From Actinomycetota bacterium (GTDB taxonomy: Bacteria > Actinomycetota > Acidimicrobiia > Acidimicrobiales > Ilumatobacteraceae), in assembly GCA_016871395.1 (NCBI GenBank), contig VFYV01000001.1:124001-188000 (forward strand): a stretch of 64,000 bases of DNA. The letters are read 5' to 3'. Made by a program: the position numbers and the translations under genes. Shown in pieces: positions 10,604-20,239 of this stretch (positions are counted from its first letter, which is position 1; each line of letters begins with the position of its first letter). Under the pieces are notes generated by a model, which saw nothing but the letters and a program-made list of their open reading frames with translations, was not told the DNA's origin and ran no database searches.

Positions 10604-10606
10604 ATC

Positions 10607-11353
10607 ATGTCCGGACACTCCAAGTGGGCCACGATCAAGCACAAAAAGGGGGCCGCCGACAAGGCACGGGGAAAACTGTTCGCCAAAATCGCTCGTCAGA
10701 TCGAGGTCGCTGCCCGCGAGGGTGGGGGGGATCCGTCGTCGAACGCCCCGCTTCGAACGGTGGTGCAAAAAGCCAAGGCGGCGCAGATGACCAACGACGC
10801 CATCGACCGTGCCATCAAGCGGGGCAGTGGGGAGGCGCTGGGCGACAGCTATGAGTCCATCACCTATGAGGGGTATGCGCCAGGCGGTGTGGCGATGATG
10901 GTCGACACTCTCACCGATAATCGCAATCGCACGGGGGCCGATATTCGCAACATCTTCACCAAACTCGGCGGAGCGATGGCCGAACCCGGCGCTGTCGGCT
11001 GGCAATTCAGTCGTCGCGGTGTCATCTACGTCGAGGGGGTGGCTTCTGAGGATGACGTCATGATGGCCGCTCTCGAGGCTGGCGCTGATGACGTCACCCG
11101 CGACGGCTCGACGTGGAAGATCCTCACCGAGCCGTCGGCGGTCTACGATGTGAAGGCCGCTCTGCAGTCTGCTGGCTTGCCGGTGGTCTCGGCCGAATCG
11201 ACAATGGTGTCGTCCACGTCGATCGTCGTGGATGATCCGGACACCGCCCGCAAAGTCTTGAAGGTGCTGGAGGCGTTGGAGGAAAACGACGACGTTCAGG
11301 ATGTTTACGCCAACTTCGACATCAGCGACGAGATTCTCGAAGCCGTCGGCTGA
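10607..11353 (+). CDS. YebC/PmpR family DNA-binding regulator
   Basis: MSGHSKWATIKHKKGAADKARGKLFAKIARQIEVAAREGGGDP. Confidence 0.97.
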   Translation: MSGHSKWATIKHKKGAADKARGKLFAKIARQIEVAAREGGGDPSSNAPLRTVVQKAKAAQMTNDAIDRAIKRGSGEALGDSYESITYEGYAPGGVAMMVDTLTDNRNRTGADIRNIFTKLGGAMAEPGAVGWQFSRRGVIYVEGVASEDDVMMAALEAGADDVTRDGSTWKILTEPSAVYDVKAALQSAGLPVVSAESTMVSSTSIVVDDPDTARKVLKVLEALEENDDVQDVYANFDISDEILEAVG

Positions 11354-11380
11354 TCCCCGGCGATGAACTAGGGTCGACTC

Positions 11381-11830
11381 ATGAGCCTCAAGGTCGGAGA
11401 CATCGCCCCCGCATTCACCCTTCCCGGAACGGGCGGTCGCGATTACTCGTTGTCCGAGTTCGGGGGCAAATCCTTGGTGATCGCGTTTTATCCCGGCGAC
11501 GGCACGCCGGTCTGTACCAAGCAGTTGTGTTCCTACAACAGCGGCTTCGAGGAGTTCGAGAACCTGGACGCGGCCGTCGTGGGGATCTCGGCTCAAGACG
11601 TGAACAGTCACGAGGCCTTCGCCGCAAAACACGGATTTCGCTTTCCTCTGTTGTCCGACGTCGACAAGACCGTCGCCTCCGCGTACGGCACCCTCGGACC
11701 GCTCGGCTTTCCACGTCGAAGCGTGTTCGTGGTCGGGGCCAACGGCCGTCTGACCTACGTTCACCGAGCCCTGGCGGGAGTGACGTACCGATCGGTTGGA
11801 GAGATCACGGCCGCCATCGGCGCCAGTTGA
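11381..11830 (+). CDS. Peroxiredoxin (AhpC/TSA, Bcp-like)
   Basis: [56 protein letters not shown]. Confidence 0.9.
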   Translation: MSLKVGDIAPAFTLPGTGGRDYSLSEFGGKSLVIAFYPGDGTPVCTKQLCSYNSGFEEFENLDAAVVGISAQDVNSHEAFAAKHGFRFPLLSDVDKTVASAYGTLGPLGFPRRSVFVVGANGRLTYVHRALAGVTYRSVGEITAAIGAS

Positions 11831-13723
11831 TCACTGCTGGTCTATCTGGGTCCCGACACAGGGACCTCCACAGACGTCGATCAGCGTGCCGTCCAGGAGG
11901 AAACCCAGAGCCTGGATGAGAACATTCGGCTCGTCACTGCCTGCGCCATGCGGATCCCGGCCGAATTCCGCACCTATCGGGGGGCGTGGCCCCACCGGCG
12001 GAGGCGGCGTTCCGTAATCCCACATCACCAACTTGGAGGAGGCATCGCCATAATCGACGATCGGTTCGATTCCCCAGAGGGGGACCGAACTGAGGCTTCG
12101 TCCCTCACGAAGAGCGGGCGAATGGACTCGGGCTCCGATCGTTCGCGCCAACATCTCCGTGGACACGTTCGCCACCTGGTGATCTCCGAACGCCTCGACC
12201 AGAAGGACCACTTTGGGGTCGATCCCGTCGTACGTGTTCGACGTCAGATGCTGGGCGTAACCCGAGTTCTCCCCCCGATCCCACAGCAACTGGACCAGCA
12301 TCAATGCCATGAGCCGGTCGTCGACGTCGGTGTACGCGGCTTCGAAGACCACCTGGAACTCGGGCCAATCCGTTGAGCGCGGTAGGAGGAGTGAATAGTT
12401 CATACCCGGTACTCCGAGCACGGCTCGTGTCCACTCCGACGAAACGGCCGAAGCCGCCCCACCCAGAATGCCGCCCTGGCTGTTGCCGACGAAGACCGTG
12501 GCATCCTGTTTCAACATCGACGAGCCGTCGGCGTTCTGGAAGGCCGGATTCGACGCGAATCCGGAGGGGTGGTTGGTGAGTCGTCCCAACATCGAGAAGG
12601 CGACGTGTCCGTGCAGCATGCGGTCGGCCTGCTCGTTGAAACGTCCCATGTCCGTGAGGATCTCGCCCACGATCGCGATGTCCTCTGACGCCATACCGAG
12701 CCAATCGACGGCGCAACCGACGAGAAGTCCCTGAGCGGCGAACGTCGCGAAGAAGTCGACCTGACCGCGATTGCCCAAGAGTCCGTGTCCATACAGCAGT
12801 GCCGGCACCGCCGCCCCGGTGGAGCGCGGCACCACGCATCGGTACGCCACGTCGTACACGGGAACGTCGTCGTTGATTCGAGGTGCTCCGTCGGCATCGA
12901 GCAGGAGGGATCCACCCGGCCCACCGTCATTGTCGAGATAATTCGGTATCTCGAAGGTTCCCTCGATCACCTTCGCCTCGCCATCGGTCACGGTGTCGAC
13001 GGTGAAATTCGGAACGCCGTCGCCGATCGACTCGTATGCCCCGTCGCGCATGGTCAACAAACGACCGGACAGTGATTCGGCGCTGGCGATGGTGAATGTC
13101 CACGACGAGGGTTCGACGACAACCTCGGCTCCCGTTTCGTCGACGAGCCCGGCAATCGACACCTCGATGGTGTGACCCTCGGTGAACGCCACCGCGGGTC
13201 GTAAGGTCACCAGGCCCGATTGGATGTCCAGCTCACCCCAAAAGGGCACCCGTTCCCCTGTCACAGTGTCGGTGATGGTGGTGCGTGCGTCGGCGGCGAC
13301 GGACTTTTCGATGCTGGAGCTGTCGGGAACCCCACTGGCTGCGAGGTCCACCCCGTCGGCCGCAAAGACCACCGCCGAACTCGGCGAGAAGCCGTCGGCC
13401 CGGTTTTGGTCGGTCACATCCATCGCCCGGCCGTCGACGTTCACCGGGACGGCGTCGGCGGGGATCGCCAGCCGGCGTCCCGTGGGGGTGCCGTCGTCGG
13501 GCACCGTGAGGCGGTCGTCGGGCCACGGCAAAAGACACGCCCGAACCCCGGCCTGGTCGCAGGTTGGGTACTCGACCGACGGTGGCGGCGAGTCGGACAC
13601 GGTGGTCGGGGATTCCGGTGGATCGCTTTGCGACGTCTCATCGGGTTCGCCTGAACAAGCGACGGCCACCGACGCGACGGTCAAAGCGGACACCATTGCT
13701 CTGAAGAATCGCATGGCTTTCAT
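11831..13723 (-). CDS. Putative secreted lipoprotein with alpha/beta-hydrolase-like region
   Basis: Start at MKAMRFFRAMVSALTVASVAVACSG (lipobox-like VACS); ALLYGHGLLG, FVGNSQGGILGGAA nucleophile-elbow-like. Listed ORF extends upstream into ruvC. Confidence 0.78.
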   Translation of the reverse strand: MKAMRFFRAMVSALTVASVAVACSGEPDETSQSDPPESPTTVSDSPPPSVEYPTCDQAGVRACLLPWPDDRLTVPDDGTPTGRRLAIPADAVPVNVDGRAMDVTDQNRADGFSPSSAVVFAADGVDLAASGVPDSSSIEKSVAADARTTITDTVTGERVPFWGELDIQSGLVTLRPAVAFTEGHTIEVSIAGLVDETGAEVVVEPSSWTFTIASAESLSGRLLTMRDGAYESIGDGVPNFTVDTVTDGEAKVIEGTFEIPNYLDNDGGPGGSLLLDADGAPRINDDVPVYDVAYRCVVPRSTGAAVPALLYGHGLLGNRGQVDFFATFAAQGLLVGCAVDWLGMASEDIAIVGEILTDMGRFNEQADRMLHGHVAFSMLGRLTNHPSGFASNPAFQNADGSSMLKQDATVFVGNSQGGILGGAASAVSSEWTRAVLGVPGMNYSLLLPRSTDWPEFQVVFEAAYTDVDDRLMALMLVQLLWDRGENSGYAQHLTSNTYDGIDPKVVLLVEAFGDHQVANVSTEMLARTIGARVHSPALREGRSLSSVPLWGIEPIVDYGDASSKLVMWDYGTPPPPVGPRPPIGAEFGRDPHGAGSDEPNVLIQALGFLLDGTLIDVCGGPCVGTQIDQQ

Positions 13724-13779
13724 CTTGCCACAGGCACAACGTCCCACCTTGGGAGACTGGTGGCGGTATGATCGTACGC

Positions 13780-14343
13780 ATGTTCGTAGGGACCAGCCAG
13801 CGAGTGTTGGGTATCGACCCGGGCCTGACTCGCTGTGGGTACGCGGTTCTCGACGCGCACGGCCCGTCAATCGCGTTGGTGTCGATCGGTGTGTTACGCA
13901 CGGCAACCGACGATTCGTTGCCCGAGCGTTTGGCCCGGTTGCATCGGGACCTCAGCGACCTGCTGGCGGAGTTCCGTCCTACCAGCGTGGCCGTGGAGCA
14001 AGTCTTCTTTCAGGTCAACGTGCGAACCGCCATGAGTGTGGGTCAGGTCAGCGGTCTGGCCCTGGCTCTGGCCCACGCCGCGGGATGCACGGTCGTTCAA
14101 TACACCCCGAACCAGGTCAAAGAGGCCGTCACCGGGTGGGGAGGGGCCGGCAAGGAGCAGGTCCAGCGCATGGTTCAGGCTCGCCTCGGTCTGACCACCG
14201 CGCCCGCGCCGGCCGATGCCGCCGACGCCGCCGCGTTGGCCATCTGCCATCTGGCCGTCGGACCGGTGCACCAACGCCTCATTGCTGCCGGCGCGCCTGA
14301 CGTCCATGGGCGGGCCCGAAGTCGACGAAAGGCGGGAAGATGA
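13780..14343 (+). CDS. ruvC: Crossover junction endodeoxyribonuclease RuvC
   Basis: RVLGIDPGLTRCGYAVLD, VAVEQVFFQVNVRTAMSVGQVSG; followed by ruvA and ruvB. Alternative start at 13768. Confidence 0.97.
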   Translation: MFVGTSQRVLGIDPGLTRCGYAVLDAHGPSIALVSIGVLRTATDDSLPERLARLHRDLSDLLAEFRPTSVAVEQVFFQVNVRTAMSVGQVSGLALALAHAAGCTVVQYTPNQVKEAVTGWGGAGKEQVQRMVQARLGLTTAPAPADAADAAALAICHLAVGPVHQRLIAAGAPDVHGRARSRRKAGR

Positions 14344-14930
14344 TCGGCTCGTTGCGTGGCACCGTCATCGAGCGATCCATCGACGGCACGGCACTCGTCG
14401 AAGTCGCCGGCGTCGGCTACATCGTCCACGTCACTCCACGATGTCTGGCCGAATTGGAGCCGACGTCACCGGCTTTTCTGTACGTACACCATCACATCAG
14501 GGAGGACGCGCAAACCATCTTCGGCTTCTTGAGCCTCGACGAGAAGTGGACCTTCCAGACTCTCATCGCCACGCACGGCGTGGGTCCCTCACTGGCCCTG
14601 GCGGTCCTGTCGACCCATTCTCCTTCGAGCCTCGTCGACATCGTCGCATCTGGCGATGTCGCCGCGCTCACCCTGGTGCCCGGAGTCGGTAAGAAGACCG
14701 CCGAGCGACTCCTCATCGAGTTGAAGAATCGGCTCTCGTTGCCGTCTTTCAGCGATCGTGCCGTGAGTGGAGGATCTGGAGCGACCGTCTCGGATGTTCG
14801 TGAAGCGCTGATTGGTCTGGGCTACAGCGAGAGCGAGATTCGCGAGGCGCTGCGCTTCGTGCCGGGCGAAACCGACGCCGCCACCATGTTGCGCGAGGCA
14901 CTCGGACTGCTGGGGGCCCGTCGTGCGTGA
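14340..14930 (+). CDS. ruvA: Holliday junction branch migration protein RuvA
   Basis: [31 protein letters not shown]; HhH motifs; UBA-like C-terminus. Confidence 0.97.
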   Translation: MIGSLRGTVIERSIDGTALVEVAGVGYIVHVTPRCLAELEPTSPAFLYVHHHIREDAQTIFGFLSLDEKWTFQTLIATHGVGPSLALAVLSTHSPSSLVDIVASGDVAALTLVPGVGKKTAERLLIELKNRLSLPSFSDRAVSGGSGATVSDVREALIGLGYSESEIREALRFVPGETDAATMLREALGLLGARRA

Positions 14931-15945
14931 CGAATTCCTGGACCCGAAGGTGGAGAGCCCCGTGGAGCAGTCCGACGAGGTCGGGTTGCGCCCGAAACAT
15001 CTGCAGGAATTCGTCGGGCAACGTGAACTCAAACAGAAGTTGGCCATCGTGCTCGAAGCGGCTCGACGTCGGGGGGAAGCCGTTGATCATCTTTTGTTCG
15101 CGGGTCCACCGGGACTGGGCAAGACCACGTTGTCCGGGATCATCGCGGCCGAGATGGGAGTGCGGTTGCACATCACCTCGGGACCGGCGCTCGAACGCGC
15201 CGGAGATCTGGCGGCCATCTTGACCAAACTCGAACCTTCGGATGTCTTGTTCATCGATGAAATTCATCGTTTGGGACGTGCAGTCGAAGAAATTCTCTAC
15301 CCCGCGATGGAGGACTTCCAACTCGACATCGTCGTCGGCAAAGGCCCGGCCGCTTCCAGTATTCGTCTGGCCCTTCCGCGCTTCACCCTCGTGGGCGCCA
15401 CCACCCGTACCGGCATGATCACCGGACCCCTGCGTGATCGTTTCGGATTGGTGGCCCGGTTGGATTACTACGACGACGACGAACTGACGTCCATCGTCCG
15501 TCGCACTGCCGGCATTCTTTCGGTGGACATCGATGACGAGGGGTGCCACGAGATCGCCCGCCGTAGTCGTGGTACGCCACGAATCGCCAATCGGCTCCTT
15601 CGTCGCGTGCGTGACTTCGCCGAAGTCGAGGAGTGTGGTCGCATCACCGGTCCCGTCGCCGATCGGGGTCTCGCCGTCTTCGGCGTCGATCAGCGTGGCT
15701 TCGACAAGGTCGACCGCTCCCTTCTCGCAGCCCTGTGTTCGCGCTTCAACGGCGGGCCCGTTGGCCTGACGACGCTGGCGATCGGAGTCGGCGAGCAACC
15801 CGAGACAGTCGAAGACGTGTACGAGCCCTTCTTGATACAGCAAGGCATGATCGCCCGCACCCCTCGCGGGCGTGTCGCCATGCCCGTGGCCTGGAAACAC
15901 ATCGGGCTCGAGCCTCCGGCTGGTCAGCCCGACCTCTTCTCCTGA
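14923..15945 (+). CDS. ruvB: Holliday junction branch migration helicase RuvB
   Basis: GTG start at 14923 ([12 protein letters not shown]); [33 protein letters not shown]-like motif, [18 protein letters not shown]. Confidence 0.97.
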   Translation: MRDEFLDPKVESPVEQSDEVGLRPKHLQEFVGQRELKQKLAIVLEAARRRGEAVDHLLFAGPPGLGKTTLSGIIAAEMGVRLHITSGPALERAGDLAAILTKLEPSDVLFIDEIHRLGRAVEEILYPAMEDFQLDIVVGKGPAASSIRLALPRFTLVGATTRTGMITGPLRDRFGLVARLDYYDDDELTSIVRRTAGILSVDIDDEGCHEIARRSRGTPRIANRLLRRVRDFAEVEECGRITGPVADRGLAVFGVDQRGFDKVDRSLLAALCSRFNGGPVGLTTLAIGVGEQPETVEDVYEPFLIQQGMIARTPRGRVAMPVAWKHIGLEPPAGQPDLFS

Positions 15946-15948
15946 AAC

Positions 15949-16959
15949 GTGCACCTCTCCGATTTCGACTACGAGCTGCCCAATGAGCTGATTGCCCAAG
16001 AGCCCATCGAGCCGCGAGACTCAGCGCGACTTCTCGTCGACGGAGGCAATCACCGGTACCACCGATTCGTGCGTGATCTCGTGGATCTGGTCGGCCCCGG
16101 CGACGTCGTGGTGGTCAACGACACCCGAGTGATTCCGGGTCGTCTGCGGGTGCGTCGCGGTACCGGTGGGGCCGTCGAGGTACTTCTTCTCGAGATGGCC
16201 GACGGTGGATCGTGGTCCGCTTTGGTTCGTCCCGCGGCGAAACTCCGACCGAACGAGATTCTTCTCGACGATGCCGGTGGCGAGGTGCTGACTTTCGTCG
16301 GGCGTCGCGACGACGCAGACACGTTCACCGTTCGCCTTCACGACGACGGACAGCCGATGTCGCTACTCGAACGCATCGGTTCATTGCCCTTGCCGCCGTA
16401 CATCACGTCGGACGAAAATGCGAACGAGAGATACCAAACCGTCTACTCGCGTCGTCCCGCATCGGCCGCCGCACCGACCGCCGGACTGCACTTCACCCAG
16501 ACGTTGTTGGAGAGCATTCAAAAACGCGGTGCCCGACTGGCGCGCGTCGAGTTGGTCGTGGGCCTCGACACCTTTCGGCCGATCAGTACCGAGGACCCCC
16601 GGCAGCACACGATCCACACCGAGTTGTACTCGGTACCCGACGAGACCATCGACATGGTTCAAGGGGCCAATCGTGTGATAGCCGTGGGCACCACGGCGGT
16701 CAGGGCCCTCGAAACCACCTTTTCCAGTGGACGACAAAGCGGTCGAACAAGTCTGTTCATTCATCGGGGGTACGAATGGAAAGTCGTCGATCTCATGATG
16801 ACGAACTTCCACATGCCCCGGACCACCTTGCTGATGATGATCGACGCTTTCGTCGGCCCCGTGTGGCGGGACATTTACCGAGAAGCGGTCGAGAACCGGT
16901 ACCGTTTCTTGTCGTTCGGCGACGCAATGCTTCTCGACCGACATGCCCACGATCACTGA
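15949..16959 (+). CDS. queA: S-adenosylmethionine:tRNA ribosyltransferase-isomerase QueA
   Basis: LSDFDYELPNELIAQEPIEPRDSARLLV, AAPTAGLHFT, NFHMPRTTLLMMIDAF; GTG start. Confidence 0.97.
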   Translation: MHLSDFDYELPNELIAQEPIEPRDSARLLVDGGNHRYHRFVRDLVDLVGPGDVVVVNDTRVIPGRLRVRRGTGGAVEVLLLEMADGGSWSALVRPAAKLRPNEILLDDAGGEVLTFVGRRDDADTFTVRLHDDGQPMSLLERIGSLPLPPYITSDENANERYQTVYSRRPASAAAPTAGLHFTQTLLESIQKRGARLARVELVVGLDTFRPISTEDPRQHTIHTELYSVPDETIDMVQGANRVIAVGTTAVRALETTFSSGRQSGRTSLFIHRGYEWKVVDLMMTNFHMPRTTLLMMIDAFVGPVWRDIYREAVENRYRFLSFGDAMLLDRHAHDH

Positions 16960-16961
16960 CC

Positions 16962-18068
16962 ATGCGCCCCGTCCTGCTCGACATCACCGCCACCGATGGC
17001 GCGGCCCGAACTGGGGTGGCCCACACGGCGAAGGGTGACTACGAGTTTCCGTGTTTCATGCCCGTTGGTACCCGCGGGGCGATCAAGTATCTCAGCGCCG
17101 CCGACTACGAACGACTCGGGGCGCGCATCGTCCTGGCAAACACCTATCACCTCATGTTGCGCCCTGGCGCCGACGTCGTGGCCCGTTTCGGGGGTCTCGG
17201 CAAGTTCGCGGGTTGGGACGGATTGACCCTCACCGACTCCGGCGGTTTCCAGGTTTTCTCGCTCGAACCCCAGGTCGATGATGACGGAGTCACCTTCGCC
17301 TCCACCTACGACGGCAGCAAACATCGCTTCACCCCCGAGTCGGCCGTGTCGGTCCAAGAGTTGCTCGGAGCCGACATCCAGATGGTTCTGGACGTTTGTC
17401 CGCCGTTGCCGTCTCCGGAATCCGTCATCCGATTGGCGTTGACACGCACCGCGGCGTGGGCCGAGCGGGCCCGTTGCGCCCACCGACGAACCGACCAGGC
17501 CTTGTTCGGTATCGTTCAAGGTGGTGTCTCGCCAGCCATGCGGGCCGAGAGTGCTCGGCGTACCGTCGCGCTCGATTTCGACGGGTACGGGATTGGCGGC
17601 CTGTCGGTGGGCGAGAGTCGGGGGGAGATGTTGCCCGCTCTGGCCGCCGCGATCGAGCACCTGCCCCTCGATCGGCCCCGATATCTCATGGGAGTGGGAG
17701 ACCCGGCGTCACTGGTCGAGGCCGTGTCGCTCGGGGTCGATCAATTCGACTGTGTGATGCAAACTCGCCTCGGCCGGCATGGAACGGCTCTCACCAGCCT
17801 CGGCAAGGTGCACGTGAAGAACGCGTCGAACGCCTTGGACGATGCTCCACTCGACCCCGCCTGTCGGTGCGAGGTCTGTCGGCGACACTCGCGGGGATAC
17901 CTGCGCCATCTGCTTCAGGTCAACGAACCAACCGGCTCGCGTTTGTTGAGCCTGCACAATCTGGCGTGGACCCTCGACTTGATGGCCCGGATGCGGTCGG
18001 CCATCGCCGCGGGGACTTTGTCGGTCCTGCGTCGGGAAATCCTCGCGGTCTGGGGCGACGGTGGCTGA
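16962..18068 (+). CDS. tgt: Queuine tRNA-ribosyltransferase Tgt
   Basis: MPVGTRGAIKYLSAADYERLGARIVLANTYHLMLRPG, LTDSGGFQVFSL; zinc site CRCEVC; follows queA. Confidence 0.97.
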   Translation: MRPVLLDITATDGAARTGVAHTAKGDYEFPCFMPVGTRGAIKYLSAADYERLGARIVLANTYHLMLRPGADVVARFGGLGKFAGWDGLTLTDSGGFQVFSLEPQVDDDGVTFASTYDGSKHRFTPESAVSVQELLGADIQMVLDVCPPLPSPESVIRLALTRTAAWAERARCAHRRTDQALFGIVQGGVSPAMRAESARRTVALDFDGYGIGGLSVGESRGEMLPALAAAIEHLPLDRPRYLMGVGDPASLVEAVSLGVDQFDCVMQTRLGRHGTALTSLGKVHVKNASNALDDAPLDPACRCEVCRRHSRGYLRHLLQVNEPTGSRLLSLHNLAWTLDLMARMRSAIAAGTLSVLRREILAVWGDGG

Positions 18069-18086
18069 GACGATCGGAAAGTTCCC

Positions 18087-18109
18087 TTCGAGATCGCGGG
18101 CATCTCGAA
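18087..18109. promoter_or_regulatory. Perfect 8-bp inverted repeat in the tgt-yajC gap (regulatory site or terminator stem)
   Basis: TTCGAGAT-CGCGGGC-ATCTCGAA, perfect arms. Confidence 0.4.
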
Positions 18110-18183
18110 TCATCCTCGTCGACGAGTAGGCTCTCCACGGTCGTCCGACCCCCTTCATCGAAGGAACAGTGAAAAGGATTCTC

Positions 18184-18546
18184 ATGGTCAATCTCGCCTC
18201 CCTGGTGGCGTCCTCCGAGCAGAACAGCGGTGGAAGTCCCCTTGTCACTTTCGGATTCATGGGTCTGATCGGCTTGGCCATGTACTTCTTGTTGATCCGG
18301 CCCCAACGCAAGCGTTTGCGGGCCCAACAGGCCCTGCAGCAGGCCATCAGCGTCGATGACGAGGTCATCACCAATTCCGGCCTTTACGGCTTCGTGACGG
18401 CCATGGACGGCGACGTCGTTTGGCTGGAGATCGCCGAGAATGTGGAGATACGGGTCGCTCGCAACGCGCTCATGCGTCGCATCAATCCCGCCGAGGAGAC
18501 TGCGGGCGGAGAACCCACCGAACCGGCGTCGCCTGCCCCCGAGTGA
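18184..18546 (+). CDS. yajC: Preprotein translocase subunit YajC
   Basis: GLIGLAMYFLLIRPQRKRLRAQQ; upstream of secD and secF. ORF track start is 18169. Confidence 0.93.
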   Translation: MVNLASLVASSEQNSGGSPLVTFGFMGLIGLAMYFLLIRPQRKRLRAQQALQQAISVDDEVITNSGLYGFVTAMDGDVVWLEIAENVEIRVARNALMRRINPAEETAGGEPTEPASPAPE

Positions 18547-18553
18547 ACCTTTC

Positions 18554-20239
18554 ATGACCCGCCGCCGCCTCGCGATCACCCTGCTCGGCTTGGTCGTCGT
18601 GGTACTCGGTTCTTTGGCCGGGAACATCGTCGCGGGGAATGAACCGTCCCTTGGACTCGACTTGAGGGGTGGCGTGTCGGTCACGCAAGAACCCGTGGGG
18701 GAGTTCGACTCGGAGAGCCTCGACTTGGCCGTCGAGCGCATTCGTGAACGCGTGGACTCCCTCGGCGTCGCCGAGCCCGAGATCATCCGCCAGGGCGACG
18801 CGATCGTGGTGAATCTGCCGGGCGTCGACAATCAGGACGACGCCATCGAGTTGGTGAAGGTGACCGGGGAGGTGTTGCTACGTCCGGTTCTTTTGGCCCA
18901 GGTGGTAGACGGCCTCGATCCGACCACGAACGGCGTATCGACAACGGTCGCGCAGACCCCGACCACGACGGTCGCCCAGACCCCCTCGACAACGGACGCG
19001 CAGACCCCGACCACGACGGTCGCGCAGACCCCGTCGCCGACTGACTCCAGCACCACCCTGCCCGGTGGACCCGCTCGTCCGATCACGGCCTCCAGCGTTG
19101 CCGACAGCACCCCCACGACCACAACGGCCAGCGGCCTTTCGACCACAACGGCCAGTGGCCTTTCGACCACCACGGCGGTGACCGAGACCGGGGGGCCTCC
19201 CGGCACTGAAGCTCCCTCCGCCGAGGCGCCCGTGCCCACCGGGATTCCGGATCCCTCCGACCGCGCCGCCACCGTGCTCGCGCAGAACGCCGACGGGACC
19301 GAGTACTACCAATTGGGACCCGCCTTCGCGACCGGAGAGGTGTTCAAAGGCGATGCCCGAGCCGACATCATCGGCGGTGGTTGGGGAGTGCGTATCACTC
19401 TTCGTGACGGTGCCACCGGTGCCGACCTCTGGAACCTCGGGGCCTCGCGTTGCTTCGTCAAGGACACCTCGTGCCCGACGGGACGCATGGCCATCGTGCT
19501 CGACGGAGTCGTTCAATCCGCTCCCAGCGTCAACCAACCGTCCTTCACCGGCGGAGTCGACATCACGGGAAGTTTCGCCGAGAGCGAGGCGAAGCAGTTG
19601 GCCCGAGTATTGAGAAGCGGTGCACTGCCGGTTCGATTGCAGGTCCAGGCCGTGCAGGCTGTTTCCCCGACGCTTGGTGGCGACTCTCTGCGAGCCGCCG
19701 TCATCTCCGGCCTGATCGGCGTCGGCCTGGTTTTGTTGTTCATGTTGCTTTACTACCGCAGTCTGGCCGTCGTGCTGATCATCGGGCTCGTCGTCTCGGG
19801 AGCCCTCCAATGGAGCGTCATCTCGCTGTTGTCGCGCACCAATGGCTTGGCTCTCAGTCTGGCTGGAGTCACCGGCATCATCGTTTCCGTTGGTGTGACC
19901 GTCGACTCCTACGTGGTTTTCTTCGAAAAGCTCAAGGACGAGCTGAAAGTGGGGCGCACCTTGCGCAACTCGGCGGAGCGTGGATTCACATCGGCCTGGC
20001 GAACGATTCTCGCCGCCGACACCGTGTCGTTGCTGGCCGCCGCCACTTTGTGGTGGTTGAGTGTCGGATCCGTGCGGGGTTTCGCCTTTTTCCTCGGATT
20101 GTCCACGCTGTGTGACCTGATCATCGCCTGGTTCTTCACACGGCCGACGATGCTGTTGTTGGCTCGATCGAACTTCGCCGTCGGTCGTCGTATCCTCGGC
20201 ATCGGAAAATCCGTTCTGACACCCGGAGGCTCCGCATGA
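18554..20239 (+). CDS. secD: Protein translocase subunit SecD
   Basis: LGLDLRGGVSV, C-terminal TM region LVLLFMLLYYRSLAVVLIIGLVVSGALQWSVISLL; Thr-rich repeat insertion. Confidence 0.95.
   Translation: MTRRRLAITLLGLVVVVLGSLAGNIVAGNEPSLGLDLRGGVSVTQEPVGEFDSESLDLAVERIRERVDSLGVAEPEIIRQGDAIVVNLPGVDNQDDAIELVKVTGEVLLRPVLLAQVVDGLDPTTNGVSTTVAQTPTTTVAQTPSTTDAQTPTTTVAQTPSPTDSSTTLPGGPARPITASSVADSTPTTTTASGLSTTTASGLSTTTAVTETGGPPGTEAPSAEAPVPTGIPDPSDRAATVLAQNADGTEYYQLGPAFATGEVFKGDARADIIGGGWGVRITLRDGATGADLWNLGASRCFVKDTSCPTGRMAIVLDGVVQSAPSVNQPSFTGGVDITGSFAESEAKQLARVLRSGALPVRLQVQAVQAVSPTLGGDSLRAAVISGLIGVGLVLLFMLLYYRSLAVVLIIGLVVSGALQWSVISLLSRTNGLALSLAGVTGIIVSVGVTVDSYVVFFEKLKDELKVGRTLRNSAERGFTSAWRTILAADTVSLLAAATLWWLSVGSVRGFAFFLGLSTLCDLIIAWFFTRPTMLLLARSNFAVGRRILGIGKSVLTPGGSA
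18941..19036 (+). repeat. 4 x 24-bp tandem repeat in secD (TTVAQTPT-type octapeptides)
   Basis: In frame: TTVAQTPT/TTVAQTPS/TTDAQTPT/TTVAQTPS. Confidence 0.93.
19118..19165 (+). repeat. 2 x 24-bp tandem repeat in secD (TTTASGLS)
   Basis: accacaacggccagcggcctttcg / accacaacggccagtggcctttcg, one mismatch. Confidence 0.92.

Noticed and set aside
9872-11764. 630-aa minus-strand ORF opposite pdxT-yebC-bcp
   Set aside because: Shadow ORF of high-GC codon bias; plus-strand frames encode clear conserved proteins and the antisense product has no recognisable motif.
14749-15999. 416-aa minus-strand ORF opposite ruvB
   Set aside because: Antisense shadow of ruvB.
16212-16961. N-terminal extension of tgt overlapping queA (ORF start 16212)
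   Set aside because: Open only because of GC bias; Arg/His-rich translation. Canonical Tgt start MRPVLLDITATDG is at 16962.
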